Below, piece after piece: positions 1 to 7,599 of a DNA stretch of 64,000 nt. A model generated the notes under the pieces. It ran no database searches and was not told the origin of the DNA. It saw nothing but the letters and a program-made list of their open reading frames with translations. The DNA is from Okeania sp. SIO1I7 (GTDB lineage Bacteria; Cyanobacteriota; Cyanobacteriia; Cyanobacteriales; Microcoleaceae), in NCBI GenBank assembly GCA_010672585.1, contig JAAHGF010000018.1, forward strand, positions 124,001-188,000, written 5' to 3'. The translations under genes and the position numbers were made by a program. Every line of letters starts with the position of its first letter. Within the stretch, counting starts at the first letter, position 1.

Positions 1-195
1 TCGATTAATCCTAGCATCAATAGTTTCTAGTAGGAGTTCGACACTGTAAGCGGTTACTAGAGCAACTACTGGTTGCGCCCAAGATTGTTCAAATCCTAAT
101 ACAGTATGTCCTAAGATATTGAGGAAGGTAATTGCTATGGCAAAGCGGCGTAACCCTGCTATGCGTTTGGGTTGGTGGGAGGTATCTTTACTCAT
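1..195 (-). CDS. UnbU-like membrane protein, N-terminal part (runs off window)
   Basis: The minus strand opens with ATG at 195 and stays open to the window edge, giving the first 65 residues; the C-terminus lies outside. The visible part contains LNILGHTVLGFEQSWAQP followed by VALVTAYSVELLLETIDA, hydrophobic stretches that I associate with the RnfD-like UnbU family encoded beside unbV in enediyne-type clusters. The presence of a UnbV protein (3499-5508) and a DUF1702 protein (5786-6850) downstream on the same strand order supports this. Known of the family: integral membrane protein of unproven role, named from enediyne clusters. Seen: only one end, so topology and length cannot be judged. 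A short plus-strand frame over the same bases is a shadow. Confidence 0.55.
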   Translation of the reverse strand, partial: MSKDTSHQPKRIAGLRRFAIAITFLNILGHTVLGFEQSWAQPVVALVTAYSVELLLETIDARINR

Positions 196-272
196 TTAGT
201 TCAAGTGATAATTTGAAACAAAGGTTGTTCGATGAGGATTATGGTCTGGGTTCGAGATGCACAGAGGTCTTG

Positions 273-353
273 GTAGGTTTGGTTCATTCCAGGAAACCCA
301 ACATTGTTAAAGATTAGGATGTTGGGTTGCGTTTTTTGCTTAACCAAACCTAC
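273..353. repeat. MITE-like palindromic repeat (TAGGTTGGGTT ends)
   Basis: Ends GTAGGTTTGGTT and AACCAAACCTAC are inverted, with GTTGGGTT inside. It is the first of at least five copies; the same unit lies after each of the three tandem PEP-CTERM genes (273-353, 1396-1477, 2534-2615), and larger relatives lie at 57578-57832 and 60755-60963. Confidence 0.6.
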
Positions 354-370
354 AGAATTACATAACCGTC

Positions 371-1174
371 TTACTTAAAGGATTGTTTTTTCTTCAAACC
401 CCATGTTCCTGCGAGTGCGAACAAGGTAAGAGCTAAAGTCGCCGATGGTTCAGGAACAGGAGTTGGTTCTACAATATGAATGGTTCCGTCCCCTGCGTCA
501 TGGATAACAGGTGCTGTTAGGAAGAAATTGCTAGATTCTGGTCCGACAAAATTATCAGAACCAGGAGTCATACTCCACGGTTCATTACTCGCAATAAAAG
601 TTCCTTTCTGAAAAGGTTGACATTCATAGGAAGCACTTGGACAACCTGCGATTAAATTTTTAATAAAATCTGGACCTGTAGGGTTCAGGGTTCCTGCATC
701 AGCAATAATCGCTATGCCATTGATATCAAAAAATGAATCCCAAGTCCCGCCATCTCCAGATTCATCATGACGAATAGTCATCTCTCCACCAGATTGCATA
801 TTAGGATCAAGTCCGACGAAAACATCCTTTCCTCCAACTGCTTCTACGCTGACTAAAGAGAGGTCTTCGATAATTATCGGAGTATCACCACTAGGTTCGC
901 TAACTGGATCGGTTCGCCTTATGATGGTATCGGTAATACCTAAAGTGCTTGAATCAATTGGCAATCCTTTAAAAGTTACAAAACCGATGTCGATCGGGTC
1001 ATCGAAGAAAAACGTAGCACTACCAGTAGGAGTAAAGACATAATCTAAACCTGGATTGACAGTTGCTGCATTAGATGACTGCGTAACTGCCAAAAGCGCC
1101 ATCGCACTAGCACTTAATCCCACAGCTCCAATTAGACTACGACTTAACAATCTTGATAATTTAAAAATATTCAC
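371..1174 (-). CDS. PEP-CTERM exported protein, tandem copy A
   Basis: A 267-residue secreted protein. Residues 1-36 form a signal peptide with a hydrophobic run and cleavage near SNAATV. The C-terminus has the sorting signal PEPSATLALTLFALAG followed by KKK, the PEP-CTERM tripartite motif that directs surface sorting by an exosortase/archaeosortase system. The start is GTG at 1174 with AGGAG nine bases upstream. Its signal peptide and 5' leader are almost identical to copies B and C upstream, so the three arose by tandem duplication, while the mature parts have diverged. The mature domain is not recognised. Being between UnbU- and UnbV-like genes suggests co-expression with them. No exosortase gene is in the window. 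Confidence 0.85.
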   Translation of the reverse strand: MNIFKLSRLLSRSLIGAVGLSASAMALLAVTQSSNAATVNPGLDYVFTPTGSATFFFDDPIDIGFVTFKGLPIDSSTLGITDTIIRRTDPVSEPSGDTPIIIEDLSLVSVEAVGGKDVFVGLDPNMQSGGEMTIRHDESGDGGTWDSFFDINGIAIIADAGTLNPTGPDFIKNLIAGCPSASYECQPFQKGTFIASNEPWSMTPGSDNFVGPESSNFFLTAPVIHDAGDGTIHIVEPTPVPEPSATLALTLFALAGTWGLKKKQSFK

Positions 1175-1205
1175 CTGATAATACTCCTGTAAATTTGATT
1201 TGATG

Positions 1206-1224
1206 AAGCTCCTGTGAGGAGCTT
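1206..1224. other. Conserved 8-bp-stem hairpin, copy 1
   Basis: AAGCTCCT-GTG-AGGAGCTT forms a perfect 8-bp stem. On the plus strand it is followed by a T run, like a terminator; in the minus-strand transcript of the PEP-CTERM genes the run precedes the stem, so it is more likely an intercistronic processing or stabilising hairpin. Identical copies lie at 2387-2405 and 3471-3489, always about 30 bases upstream of a PEP-CTERM start. Confidence 0.6.
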
Positions 1225-1232
1225 TTTTCTTC

Positions 1233-1393
1233 CTAGCTCAAGCCAGAAAGAGGTTTTGCTGCATCACCTAGCAGCACTTGATACCAACCAGGTAACAACA
1301 AACTTTCACAGATAGACTTGCCCTTCTGTATCGCGCCACTGCAAGTCCACTGGTAAAGGGGTTTCATCCTGAATTTGACCTAAACTTAAGTAG
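1233..1393 (-). pseudogene. UnbV 3' tail remnant, copy 1
   Basis: These bases match the last ~160 bp of the UnbV gene at 3499-3660 on the same strand, including the stop codon and the bases encoding the terminal PLPVDLQWRDTEGQ-like segment, with scattered mismatches. The remainder of the gene is absent. It lies at the place where a full UnbV gene sits upstream of copy C, showing that the duplicated unit was [UnbV tail - hairpin - PEP-CTERM gene]. Confidence 0.8.
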
Positions 1394-1395
1394 AC

Positions 1396-1477
1396 GGTAG
1401 GTTAGGTTGCCCCCAGGAAACCCAATATTGATCGGGGTTGAGGTGTTGGGTTGCGCTTGTTGCTTAACCCAACCTAC
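1396..1477. repeat. MITE-like palindromic repeat (TAGGTTGGGTT ends), copy 2
   Basis: Inverted ends GTAGGTTAGGTT and AACCCAACCTAC around an internal GTTGGGTTGCG. It lies between the UnbV tail remnant and PEP-CTERM copy B. Confidence 0.6.
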
Positions 1478-1494
1478 AAAATTACAGAATAGTC

Positions 1495-2355
1495 TTACTT
1501 AAGAGAATGCTTTTTCTTCAAACGCCATATTCCTGCGAGTCCGAACAAGGCAAGAGATACAGTAGCTGATGGTTCGGGGATAGGTTCAGGAATGTGTTGT
1601 TCACTCAATGTTATTCCTACGCGCGTTTCAAAAGTTCCATCACCATCTTGGTCTTGAAATACTTCTGTGTTACTTATATAACAATACTCGACTGTCACGA
1701 ATGTAAATTCCTTACAGTCTGGATCAGAAGATTCAAATGGTCCGTGTGGCAAACCTACAGGACCCTCCTCTGTCAATCCAGCAAGACCTCGAGCTCCCAT
1801 CATGCGGATAGGACTCTGGTTGCGTATTGGTCCCCCTGGAAGTCCTTGAATTTCAAACAGAACATCAAAGAAGCTATCAGCGAAAACTGATTCATCTTCA
1901 GGAGTGTTTGGATCATCTACTCGTTGAGTAATTTGTCCTTCCGAGTACAAGGGTCCATCATTAATACCATTAGGGTTACCATCGCCTGCTATAATCTGGA
2001 AGTCACCAAAAGGAGAAGTGCCCGTTAGGAAAAGGGAGATTTCTGTTTGGAGCGTCCCGTTCATTGGGTCTCCTCGCCAAACTTGTGTCGTTTTTGAACT
2101 TCCACTTGAAGCCTCTAATGTGACTGGTGTTTCCGGTATTCCGTCCCCATCTAAATCTAAGTTCACATTCAAATCAAGGGTTGAAGCAAACATATCAATC
2201 CCACTATCACAATTATTAACCCAATCGACCCCTGGAAGACATACTATGTCCGCTGCTTTTACTGCCTCTGGACTACCTAAAAGCGCGATCGCACTTAATC
2301 CCACAGCTCCAATTAGACTACGACTTACCAACCTTGATGATTTAAAGATATTCAC
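1495..2355 (-). CDS. PEP-CTERM exported protein, tandem copy B
   Basis: A 286-residue exported protein with an N-terminal signal peptide (cleavage near AVKAAD) nearly identical to copies A and C. The C-terminus PEPSATVSLALFGLAGIW plus RLKKK is the PEP-CTERM sorting motif. Start is GTG at 2355 with AGGAG upstream. The mature part carries a DLDGDGIPETPV stretch that resembles a calcium-binding loop, and a second DQDGDGTFETRV. No known enzyme domain is recognised. Two open frames on the opposite strand over this gene are shadows. Role is inferred only: surface protein of the UnbU/UnbV neighbourhood. Confidence 0.85.
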   Translation of the reverse strand: MNIFKSSRLVSRSLIGAVGLSAIALLGSPEAVKAADIVCLPGVDWVNNCDSGIDMFASTLDLNVNLDLDGDGIPETPVTLEASSGSSKTTQVWRGDPMNGTLQTEISLFLTGTSPFGDFQIIAGDGNPNGINDGPLYSEGQITQRVDDPNTPEDESVFADSFFDVLFEIQGLPGGPIRNQSPIRMMGARGLAGLTEEGPVGLPHGPFESSDPDCKEFTFVTVEYCYISNTEVFQDQDGDGTFETRVGITLSEQHIPEPIPEPSATVSLALFGLAGIWRLKKKHSLK

Positions 2356-2386
2356 GTTATAATACTCCTGTAAATTTGATTTGATG

Positions 2387-2405
2387 AAGCTCCTGTGAGG
2401 AGCTT
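2387..2405. other. Conserved 8-bp-stem hairpin, copy 2
   Basis: Same AAGCTCCT-GTG-AGGAGCTT stem-loop as at 1206-1224, upstream of PEP-CTERM copy B. Confidence 0.6.
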
Positions 2406-2413
2406 TTTTCTTC

Positions 2414-2533
2414 CTAGCTCAGGCCAGAAAGAGGTTTTGCCACCTCACCTAGTAGCACTTGATGCCCACCAGGTAACAATAAACTTTCTTGATAAACTTG
2501 ATAACGCCCATCGGGGAGGCGAACTGTAGTAGA
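2414..2533 (-). pseudogene. UnbV 3' tail remnant, copy 2
   Basis: The first ~85 bases match the end of the UnbV gene from its stop codon; then the sequence jumps to bases matching the region encoding NLPDGRQL (about 3719-3750), so this remnant has lost an internal piece. Same strand and same position relative to the hairpin and PEP-CTERM gene as remnant 1. Confidence 0.75.
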
Positions 2534-2615
2534 GGTAGGTTGGGTTTCCTGGGATGAACCCAACATTGCTAAGGATTAGGATGTTGGGTTGCATTTATTG
2601 CTTAACCAAACCTAC
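2534..2615. repeat. MITE-like palindromic repeat (TAGGTTGGGTT ends), copy 3
   Basis: Inverted ends GGTAGGTTGGGTTT and AACCAAACCTAC with internal CCCAACATTG and GTTGGGTTGC, immediately after UnbV tail remnant 2. Confidence 0.6.
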
Positions 2616-2633
2616 AGCACTTTACCTATTTAC

Positions 2634-3440
2634 TTAGCTGTCAGATTCTTTCTTTCTCTTCAATCCCAACATTGCACCCAGTCCGAAAATGGATGCTAGT
2701 ACCATGGAAGGTTCAGGAATATGAATTATGTGTTCTTCACTATGTATAGTACCTACCACAATGTCATCTCCACCCCCATACTCTCCATCAGCGCCAAAAT
2801 AAAATAGAGTTGTCGGATCGGTATTACAATAGATAACTGCAGCATTGACTGAATCAGTACTAGGACATCCTGTAGGGTTAGAAGGGTTAGGAAAAACTCC
2901 TGGAAGTACACTGGGAGCATCTGGAGATACACCTTTCAATAGACGATCTGCTATTATCGTGGTCTTGCCTCCGAACATACCATTAAGTGTGAAATCAACT
3001 TCAAAGAAGCTATCTGCAAGACCAGGCTCTACTTCTGTAATTTGACCCGTTCCTGTTGTCTCCAGAGTAAGTGGCCCGAAAAAGTCATGATTTCCTGAGA
3101 GTGTATGGGATAGAGTAGTGTTGATAACATTATTTTCCCCTGCTTCTCGCTCTACCCATACAGGACCTTTGACCATAATCCAGTCTTCCATTGAGAAATC
3201 ATCGGGCAGATCGCCAACTATTCCCTCCAGTGCGGGAATATCCCACCACAAGTGAATATTGATCCAACTGTTTGAAAAATGATCGGTTCCAGCCTCACAA
3301 TTATTAACCCAACCCTCCCCGGGTCCACAATCTGCTTCTGCTGCTGCAGGAGCTACGACACCAAAAAGAGCGATCGCACTTAATCCCAAAGCTCCAATTA
3401 GACTACGAGTTACCAATCTTGATGATTTAAAAATATTCAC
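2634..3440 (-). CDS. PEP-CTERM exported protein, tandem copy C
   Basis: A 268-residue exported protein, first gene after UnbV on the minus strand (58 bp gap containing the conserved hairpin). Signal peptide with cleavage near PAAAEA; C-terminal PEPSMVLASIFGLGAML then KRKK is the PEP-CTERM motif. GTG start at 3440. The mature part begins with CGPGEGWVNNCEAGTDHFSNS, alignable with the CLPGVDWVNNCDSGID of copy B, so B and C are the closer pair. No further domain recognised. Confidence 0.85.
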   Translation of the reverse strand: MNIFKSSRLVTRSLIGALGLSAIALFGVVAPAAAEADCGPGEGWVNNCEAGTDHFSNSWINIHLWWDIPALEGIVGDLPDDFSMEDWIMVKGPVWVEREAGENNVINTTLSHTLSGNHDFFGPLTLETTGTGQITEVEPGLADSFFEVDFTLNGMFGGKTTIIADRLLKGVSPDAPSVLPGVFPNPSNPTGCPSTDSVNAAVIYCNTDPTTLFYFGADGEYGGGDDIVVGTIHSEEHIIHIPEPSMVLASIFGLGAMLGLKRKKESDS

Positions 3441-3470
3441 CTATAATACTCCTGTAAATTTGATTTGATG

Positions 3471-3489
3471 AAGCTCCTGTGAGGAGCTT
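3471..3489. other. Conserved 8-bp-stem hairpin, copy 3
   Basis: AAGCTCCT-GTG-AGGAGCTT between the UnbV stop and PEP-CTERM copy C. Presumably the ancestral copy. Confidence 0.6.
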
Positions 3490-3498
3490 TTTTTCTTC

Positions 3499-5508
3499 CT
3501 AGCTCAGGCCAGAAAGAGGTTTTGCCGCCTCACCTAGTAGCACTTGATGGCCACCAGGTAATAACAACAAACTTTCTCGGTGGACTTGCCCTTCTGTATC
3601 GCGCCACTGCAAGTCCACTGGTAAGGGGGTTTCATCCTGTATTTGACCTAAACCGAAGTGCAGTTCAGGACTCCTCGCCCCCGAATGCCCATTCCCGCCG
3701 TCTACCTGGGCAACTAACTGACGCCCGTCGGGGAGGTTAACCGTAGCGGTTGCCCCGATCGCGGGAAAAACTAAATTCTTGCCGATTTTGGATGACTGAT
3801 TTTCAGTTGATTGAGAAATATTTGAGGTTTGCCATAGTTTCAGCCCCAAAAATGCTCCTGGATGAGGACTGTCATTACGATAGAAATAGGAATCTTCCCA
3901 CTGATTAGCTACTGCAAAATCTAAATCTCCATCTCCATCTACGTCCGCTGTCGCAATACCACGAGTTACAAAAGGATTATCTAAACCTAATTCCTTGGCA
4001 ATATCGTAATAGCGACCATTAGCATCACTGACATAGAAAGGATTATGCTGATGCCCACTTAAATCATCTCCAGATTGAAAGTGAAACCAACTACCAGGAG
4101 ATTTCAGCACTTCATCATTAGCGATCGCTAATTCCTGTAACTCTGGCCAACGATCAATCTTCCCTTTCCTAAATCCTGTCGCCTGTACTGCTTCTAGCAC
4201 TCCATCATTATCAAAATCGCCAAACTTGGTATCCCAACCCCAGCCACTACGAGATAAACCTAAAGGTTCGCTGCGGTCAATGTATGGAGCAATACCTCGA
4301 TTCATCTTATCCAATTCTCCTGTGCTAACAAAGAGAAAATGACTTTCTTCTAAGGCATATTCATTAGCAATATTACTCACATAGAGATCGAGTAAACCAT
4401 CTTGGTTAATATCGCCGAAATCAATCCCCATACCTTTAAAGCTATCATGTCCTAACACTTTAGAATTAGGGGTAGTTAAACCCTTCTGACCTTCCAAAAG
4501 TGCAAATTGTAGTTTTCCTGGTTGAGAAAGATTGTGTAATAGTCGATCGGGACCAAAATCATTAGATAAGTAGATTTCCGGCAGAAGATCTCCATCTAAA
4601 TCTGCTGTTCCCACTGCCAGCGTCCAACCATGGGCAACGTTATTGTCTAAAACTCCCTCAGCTTCTTGGAAATGGACGGTTGATTTCGTTGCCCCTGCCC
4701 ACAGGAGAATGCGATTCTTCCCGCCGTTATAAGCACGAGTCATAGAATGCTGCATTTCTTCAGTACCAGTGGCATTGGGGTTGATAATTTCTGCCCCATC
4801 CTGGAAGTAGTTCCCAATAATTAGATCGTTGTGTCCGTCGCCATCCAAGTCAGAAAAGGTAGCGGCATTGGTATACCAACGTTCGGGTTGATTTGGAATT
4901 TGAGATTTGAGATTTGGGATTATTTCTTGAGGAACATAGTTAAGTGTGTAGACTGAGTTACCAGAATCTATTGCATTGTAAGCAACTGTCTCACTTCTTT
5001 GACGCAAAAATGCCACCGGAGTTCTTCCCCAGTAATAAACGAGAAGATCCATCAACCCATCTTCATTCAAATCCCCAGGAAGACAGCCCATTGGTGCCAT
5101 AGTTGAGGCATCGTAGGGAAGATTTGTCGGCTTTAATTCAAAGGGTTGATAACGCTCTCCCGTCCCTGGTACTGGGGAAACGATCGCTCTATCTGTCCGT
5201 GTGTCTACATAACAAGCATCGTTAGACAAGCGATCGCCGTCGATGTCATTCAGGGCAATAGAAGCTCCCACTGCAGAAATCCAAGCTGAATGACGTTCTA
5301 AACTAGGATGAACTGAACGTAAATATTTGGGAGTTCCTCCAGCTAATTCTGGCAAGGGGAAGGAAGTGAAATTAAATCGGGAGGCGATCGCTGCCTTTTC
5401 ACTAACTGATAAAGCTGGGAGACGGGTTAACCAGAATAAACCCATAATCAGGACAATCGCCACCAGTCTTTTGCTCTGATGTCGCATAAAATGAACTAAT
5501 CCTATCAT
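3499..5508 (-). CDS. UnbV/CRTAC1-type FG-GAP repeat protein
   Basis: A 669-residue exported protein. An N-terminal hydrophobic segment (RLVAIVLIMGLFWLT, about 14-28) acts as signal or anchor. The middle is a string of FG-GAP/VCBS-type repeats with calcium-binding loops: DLDGDGHNDLIIGN, DLDGDLLPEIYLSND, DINQDGLLDLYVSN, DFDNDGVLEAV and DVDGDGDLDFAVAN. The last ~100 residues match the ASPIC/UnbV domain (GATATVNLPDGRQL ... HFGLGQI). Such proteins are predicted beta-propellers on the cell surface or in the periplasm; unbV is a conserved companion of enediyne PKS genes. Met-8 (5487) is an alternative start. The stretch NLKSQIPNQ (DNA about 4904-4921, a GATTTGAGATTTGGGATT repeat) looks like a short repeat absorbed into the reading frame. 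Confidence 0.85.
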   Translation of the reverse strand: MIGLVHFMRHQSKRLVAIVLIMGLFWLTRLPALSVSEKAAIASRFNFTSFPLPELAGGTPKYLRSVHPSLERHSAWISAVGASIALNDIDGDRLSNDACYVDTRTDRAIVSPVPGTGERYQPFELKPTNLPYDASTMAPMGCLPGDLNEDGLMDLLVYYWGRTPVAFLRQRSETVAYNAIDSGNSVYTLNYVPQEIIPNLKSQIPNQPERWYTNAATFSDLDGDGHNDLIIGNYFQDGAEIINPNATGTEEMQHSMTRAYNGGKNRILLWAGATKSTVHFQEAEGVLDNNVAHGWTLAVGTADLDGDLLPEIYLSNDFGPDRLLHNLSQPGKLQFALLEGQKGLTTPNSKVLGHDSFKGMGIDFGDINQDGLLDLYVSNIANEYALEESHFLFVSTGELDKMNRGIAPYIDRSEPLGLSRSGWGWDTKFGDFDNDGVLEAVQATGFRKGKIDRWPELQELAIANDEVLKSPGSWFHFQSGDDLSGHQHNPFYVSDANGRYYDIAKELGLDNPFVTRGIATADVDGDGDLDFAVANQWEDSYFYRNDSPHPGAFLGLKLWQTSNISQSTENQSSKIGKNLVFPAIGATATVNLPDGRQLVAQVDGGNGHSGARSPELHFGLGQIQDETPLPVDLQWRDTEGQVHRESLLLLPGGHQVLLGEAAKPLSGLS

Positions 5509-5512
5509 GCTG

Positions 5513-5775
5513 TTACCGAATAATTAAGGTTTAAAGCCTCTCCTTTAAAGGAGAAACAAGCGGTCGATCGCGACAGCGGAACGGAGTTCTCTCTTCGGAG
5601 CTTCCCGTAGGGTGGGATAGCGTTTTGCTCCGCAATATATAAAGGATTGGCGATAGCATTCCGCTAGGAAAGCGGCTCTGTCACTCTTCGGGTCTCCTCG
5701 CCATATCCAATCGACCAAGAGAAGAAAAAAATTTTATTACTTAGTCAATTATAATCCGTTTTCCAGGAGAGGTAA
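5513..5775. repeat. Dispersed element A, copy 1
   Basis: Begins TTACCGAATAATTAAGG and AAAGCCTCTCC, ends AAGGAGAGGTAA; CCTCTCCTT and AAGGAGAGG are inverted. The core contains AAGCGGTCG, GTAGGGTGGGAT and CCAATCGACCAAGAGA. Other copies: 9352-9612, 12040-12140 (partial), 40269-40441, 44755-45090; shorter ones without the core at 45836-45935, 57655-57745 and 28205-28250. This fills the gap between UnbV and DUF1702 genes. Confidence 0.7.
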
Positions 5776-5785
5776 GAATTTATTA

Positions 5786-6850
5786 TTAATAATTAACAAT
5801 TAATTCTTCTATTGCAAAGTGAGCTTGAATTCGTTGTCGCCAGATTTCATAAGCTGGTTTTCTTTGGTTATAGGGCAAATTTTCTAAAGCCTTGTCGGTA
5901 ATCTCAGCCGCTACCTCAGCACTAATACCACACAAAACTTGACAAGCCATCTCTGTATGATTCGTAAGGTTTTCAGCCCTCAGACGTGCCTTGGCAGCAA
6001 AGGCTGCTCCCTGACATAGTTGGGGTAAATAAGTTCCTGCTGCGGTGGATAGGTATTGTACTACTTCCTTCCTTACACCACCTGCGTAGGTGCAAGCCAA
6101 CCCCACACCACTCCACAAATCTGCCCGCCTGTTGGGAGGGAAATTTTGGATAGCTTGGGTAATGAGGTTAATATCTGCTCCATAAACGAACCAGAGACTC
6201 CTACCCAAACCTTGATCAAAGGCACTATAGGCATAACCAGACAGTTTTTTGGGAATTGCTATTCCCTCGACGTATTGACGCCAGTAAAAATATCCTTGGT
6301 GAAAACCGTAGCCATCTAGCGCCAGCCAACCAACTAAGGGATCGGGAAATTGATTTTTTTCCCCCATGTCTTTGAGATATCTATTGATACCCCAAGGAAG
6401 GCGAGCTAAAGCCCATCCCATTCCTACATACACCATATAAATATGCTTACCTCCAGCATCTGCCAAGAACTGCTGCAAGCGGTTTCGTTTCCAAGGAGTC
6501 AGCCCATCAAGTAAGGCAAGTCCCATCCCTGCGCCTTCATAGGCAAAGCCTCGCCACTCAGCTTCCACGGTGTTGAGGTGAGGAATTAGGGATTCTAGCC
6601 TGGTATTACTAATGGCTGCATGGTAGCCCTGCAAAAAAGTTTTGCCGATGGTTTCTAATCGCTGTTGAATACGAGGACTATTCGTTTTAAACCCCCGTCG
6701 GGCAACGGTTGCTTCTGCGGTGGAAATTCCCAGTAAGCGTTGGCGTAACTTCACCCAGAGTTGTAAAGGCTTAGACTTTGGGGAGGTTGCGGAGTAAAGA
6801 CTTTGTTTTGTGTGCTTATCTAGGTTAGATTTAGTTAAAATCTGGGTCAT
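5786..6850 (-). CDS. DUF1702 family protein (UnbL-type)
   Basis: A 354-residue protein with the conserved pattern of DUF1702: RRGF near residue 53, GFAYEGAGMGLALLDGL (about 102-118), VGMGWALARLPWG, DPLVGWLALDGYGFHQGYF, FDQGLGRSLWFVYGAD and LWSGVGLACTYAGG. DUF1702 proteins occur in enediyne clusters next to unbV and unbU; the biochemical role is not established. No signal peptide or clear membrane span. ATG at 6850 with AGGAG upstream, overlapping the 82-residue gene before it by 20 bp, so the two are probably co-translated. Together with 1-195 and 3499-5508 it makes an unbL-unbV-unbU-like set. Confidence 0.75.
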   Translation of the reverse strand: MTQILTKSNLDKHTKQSLYSATSPKSKPLQLWVKLRQRLLGISTAEATVARRGFKTNSPRIQQRLETIGKTFLQGYHAAISNTRLESLIPHLNTVEAEWRGFAYEGAGMGLALLDGLTPWKRNRLQQFLADAGGKHIYMVYVGMGWALARLPWGINRYLKDMGEKNQFPDPLVGWLALDGYGFHQGYFYWRQYVEGIAIPKKLSGYAYSAFDQGLGRSLWFVYGADINLITQAIQNFPPNRRADLWSGVGLACTYAGGVRKEVVQYLSTAAGTYLPQLCQGAAFAAKARLRAENLTNHTEMACQVLCGISAEVAAEITDKALENLPYNQRKPAYEIWRQRIQAHFAIEELIVNY

Positions 6851-7079
6851 ATAAACAATCTCCTAATTGATAAAACTTATACAACTGAACTTCTCCCCCT
6901 TTGATAAAACGGTACAATGTATGCTGTGCAAAAGATACGTTCGATTTTTTATCTACATTTATTGGGTACAATCTTGTAGGAATTCTTAAATTATCTAATA
7001 AATCTAATGCTTTTTGTTGTGGTTCAGTTAGTCGAGATACATGGCTATATTTTAGCAGATACTCCTTGTGATTCTCCAT
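6831..7079 (-). CDS. Small hypothetical protein upstream of DUF1702
   Basis: An 82-residue open frame with ATG at 7079, ending inside the start of the DUF1702 gene (20-bp overlap). It has no recognised domain, signal or membrane span; it is mixed in charge with many Tyr and Leu. The overlap and shared strand favour a real gene translationally coupled to DUF1702, but short length and lack of homologues known to me keep confidence low. Confidence 0.4.
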   Translation of the reverse strand: MENHKEYLLKYSHVSRLTEPQQKALDLLDNLRIPTRLYPINVDKKSNVSFAQHTLYRFIKGGEVQLYKFYQLGDCLYDPDFN

Positions 7080-7143
7080 TAATAAATGTTACAAATTCAC
7101 AGGCTATACAAAAAAAAAGGGATCGCTGTATCATAAGGTTGAT

Positions 7144-7326
7144 AAGGATTTCAGATTTTTCTAATACATTTGTACGAGGGAAATTCAGATACAAAAAGTT
7201 TTAAAAGGATTTCAGATTTTTCTAATACATTTGTACGAGGGAAATTCAGATACAAAAAGTTTTAAAAGGATTTCAGATTTTTCTAATACATTTGTACGAG
7301 GGAAATTCAGATACAAAAAGTTTTAA
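7144..7326. repeat. Three perfect 61-bp tandem repeats
   Basis: Units 7144-7204, 7205-7265 and 7266-7326 are identical (AAGGATTTCAGATTTTTCTA ... AAAAAGTTTTAA). The unit contains GATTTCAGATTTTTC and GAAATTCAGATAC. There are no unique spacers, so this is not a CRISPR. It lies upstream of the minus-strand DUF1702 operon. Confidence 0.9.
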
Positions 7327-7390
7327 GCTGATTTTTTATAGTGAGATTAAGTTTCAAAATTCAAGATATTATTCATAATACAGAATTTAT

Positions 7391-7460
7391 CCCGCAGCGA
7401 TCGCTCACCTTTCTGTTCATCTATCTGTTCATTTACTGATTTAAATTGTTCAATGTTTTC
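7391..7460. repeat. Dispersed ~65-bp repeat with HIP1 and spaced TGTTCA motifs, copy 1
   Basis: CAGCGATCGCTCACCTTTCT is followed by repeated GTTCAT or GTTCAA motifs at 15-20 bp spacing. Close copies lie at 8881-8950 (same orientation) and 25240-25302 (reverse). The regularly spaced motif suggests a transposon end with transposase binding sites; no transposase is nearby. Confidence 0.5.
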
Positions 7461-7599
7461 GACAATTTGTTCAGATATTTTCAAACTGTTTTTGTGGAAA
7501 GAGCAGCCCTCAATAATGAAGCGCCATCGTTTTCCCGATACTAACGATCCATTATTAAAAACTCACCTTTATTCCTCAATTCACTAATATCAAGTTCCG

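Noticed and set aside
132..317. 61-codon plus-strand frame near the window start
   Set aside because: Overlaps the UnbU-like frame on the other strand and a MITE; composition and sequence look like a shadow.
1206..1228. Rho-independent terminator for the PEP-CTERM operon
   Set aside because: The T run follows the stem only on the plus strand, while the operon is on the minus strand.
1..7079. A complete enediyne biosynthetic cluster
   Set aside because: No iterative PKS (PksE), thioesterase E10 or tailoring enzymes are in the window; only the accessory families are seen.
7144..7326. CRISPR array
   Set aside because: Units are contiguous and identical with no variable spacers, and no cas genes are present.
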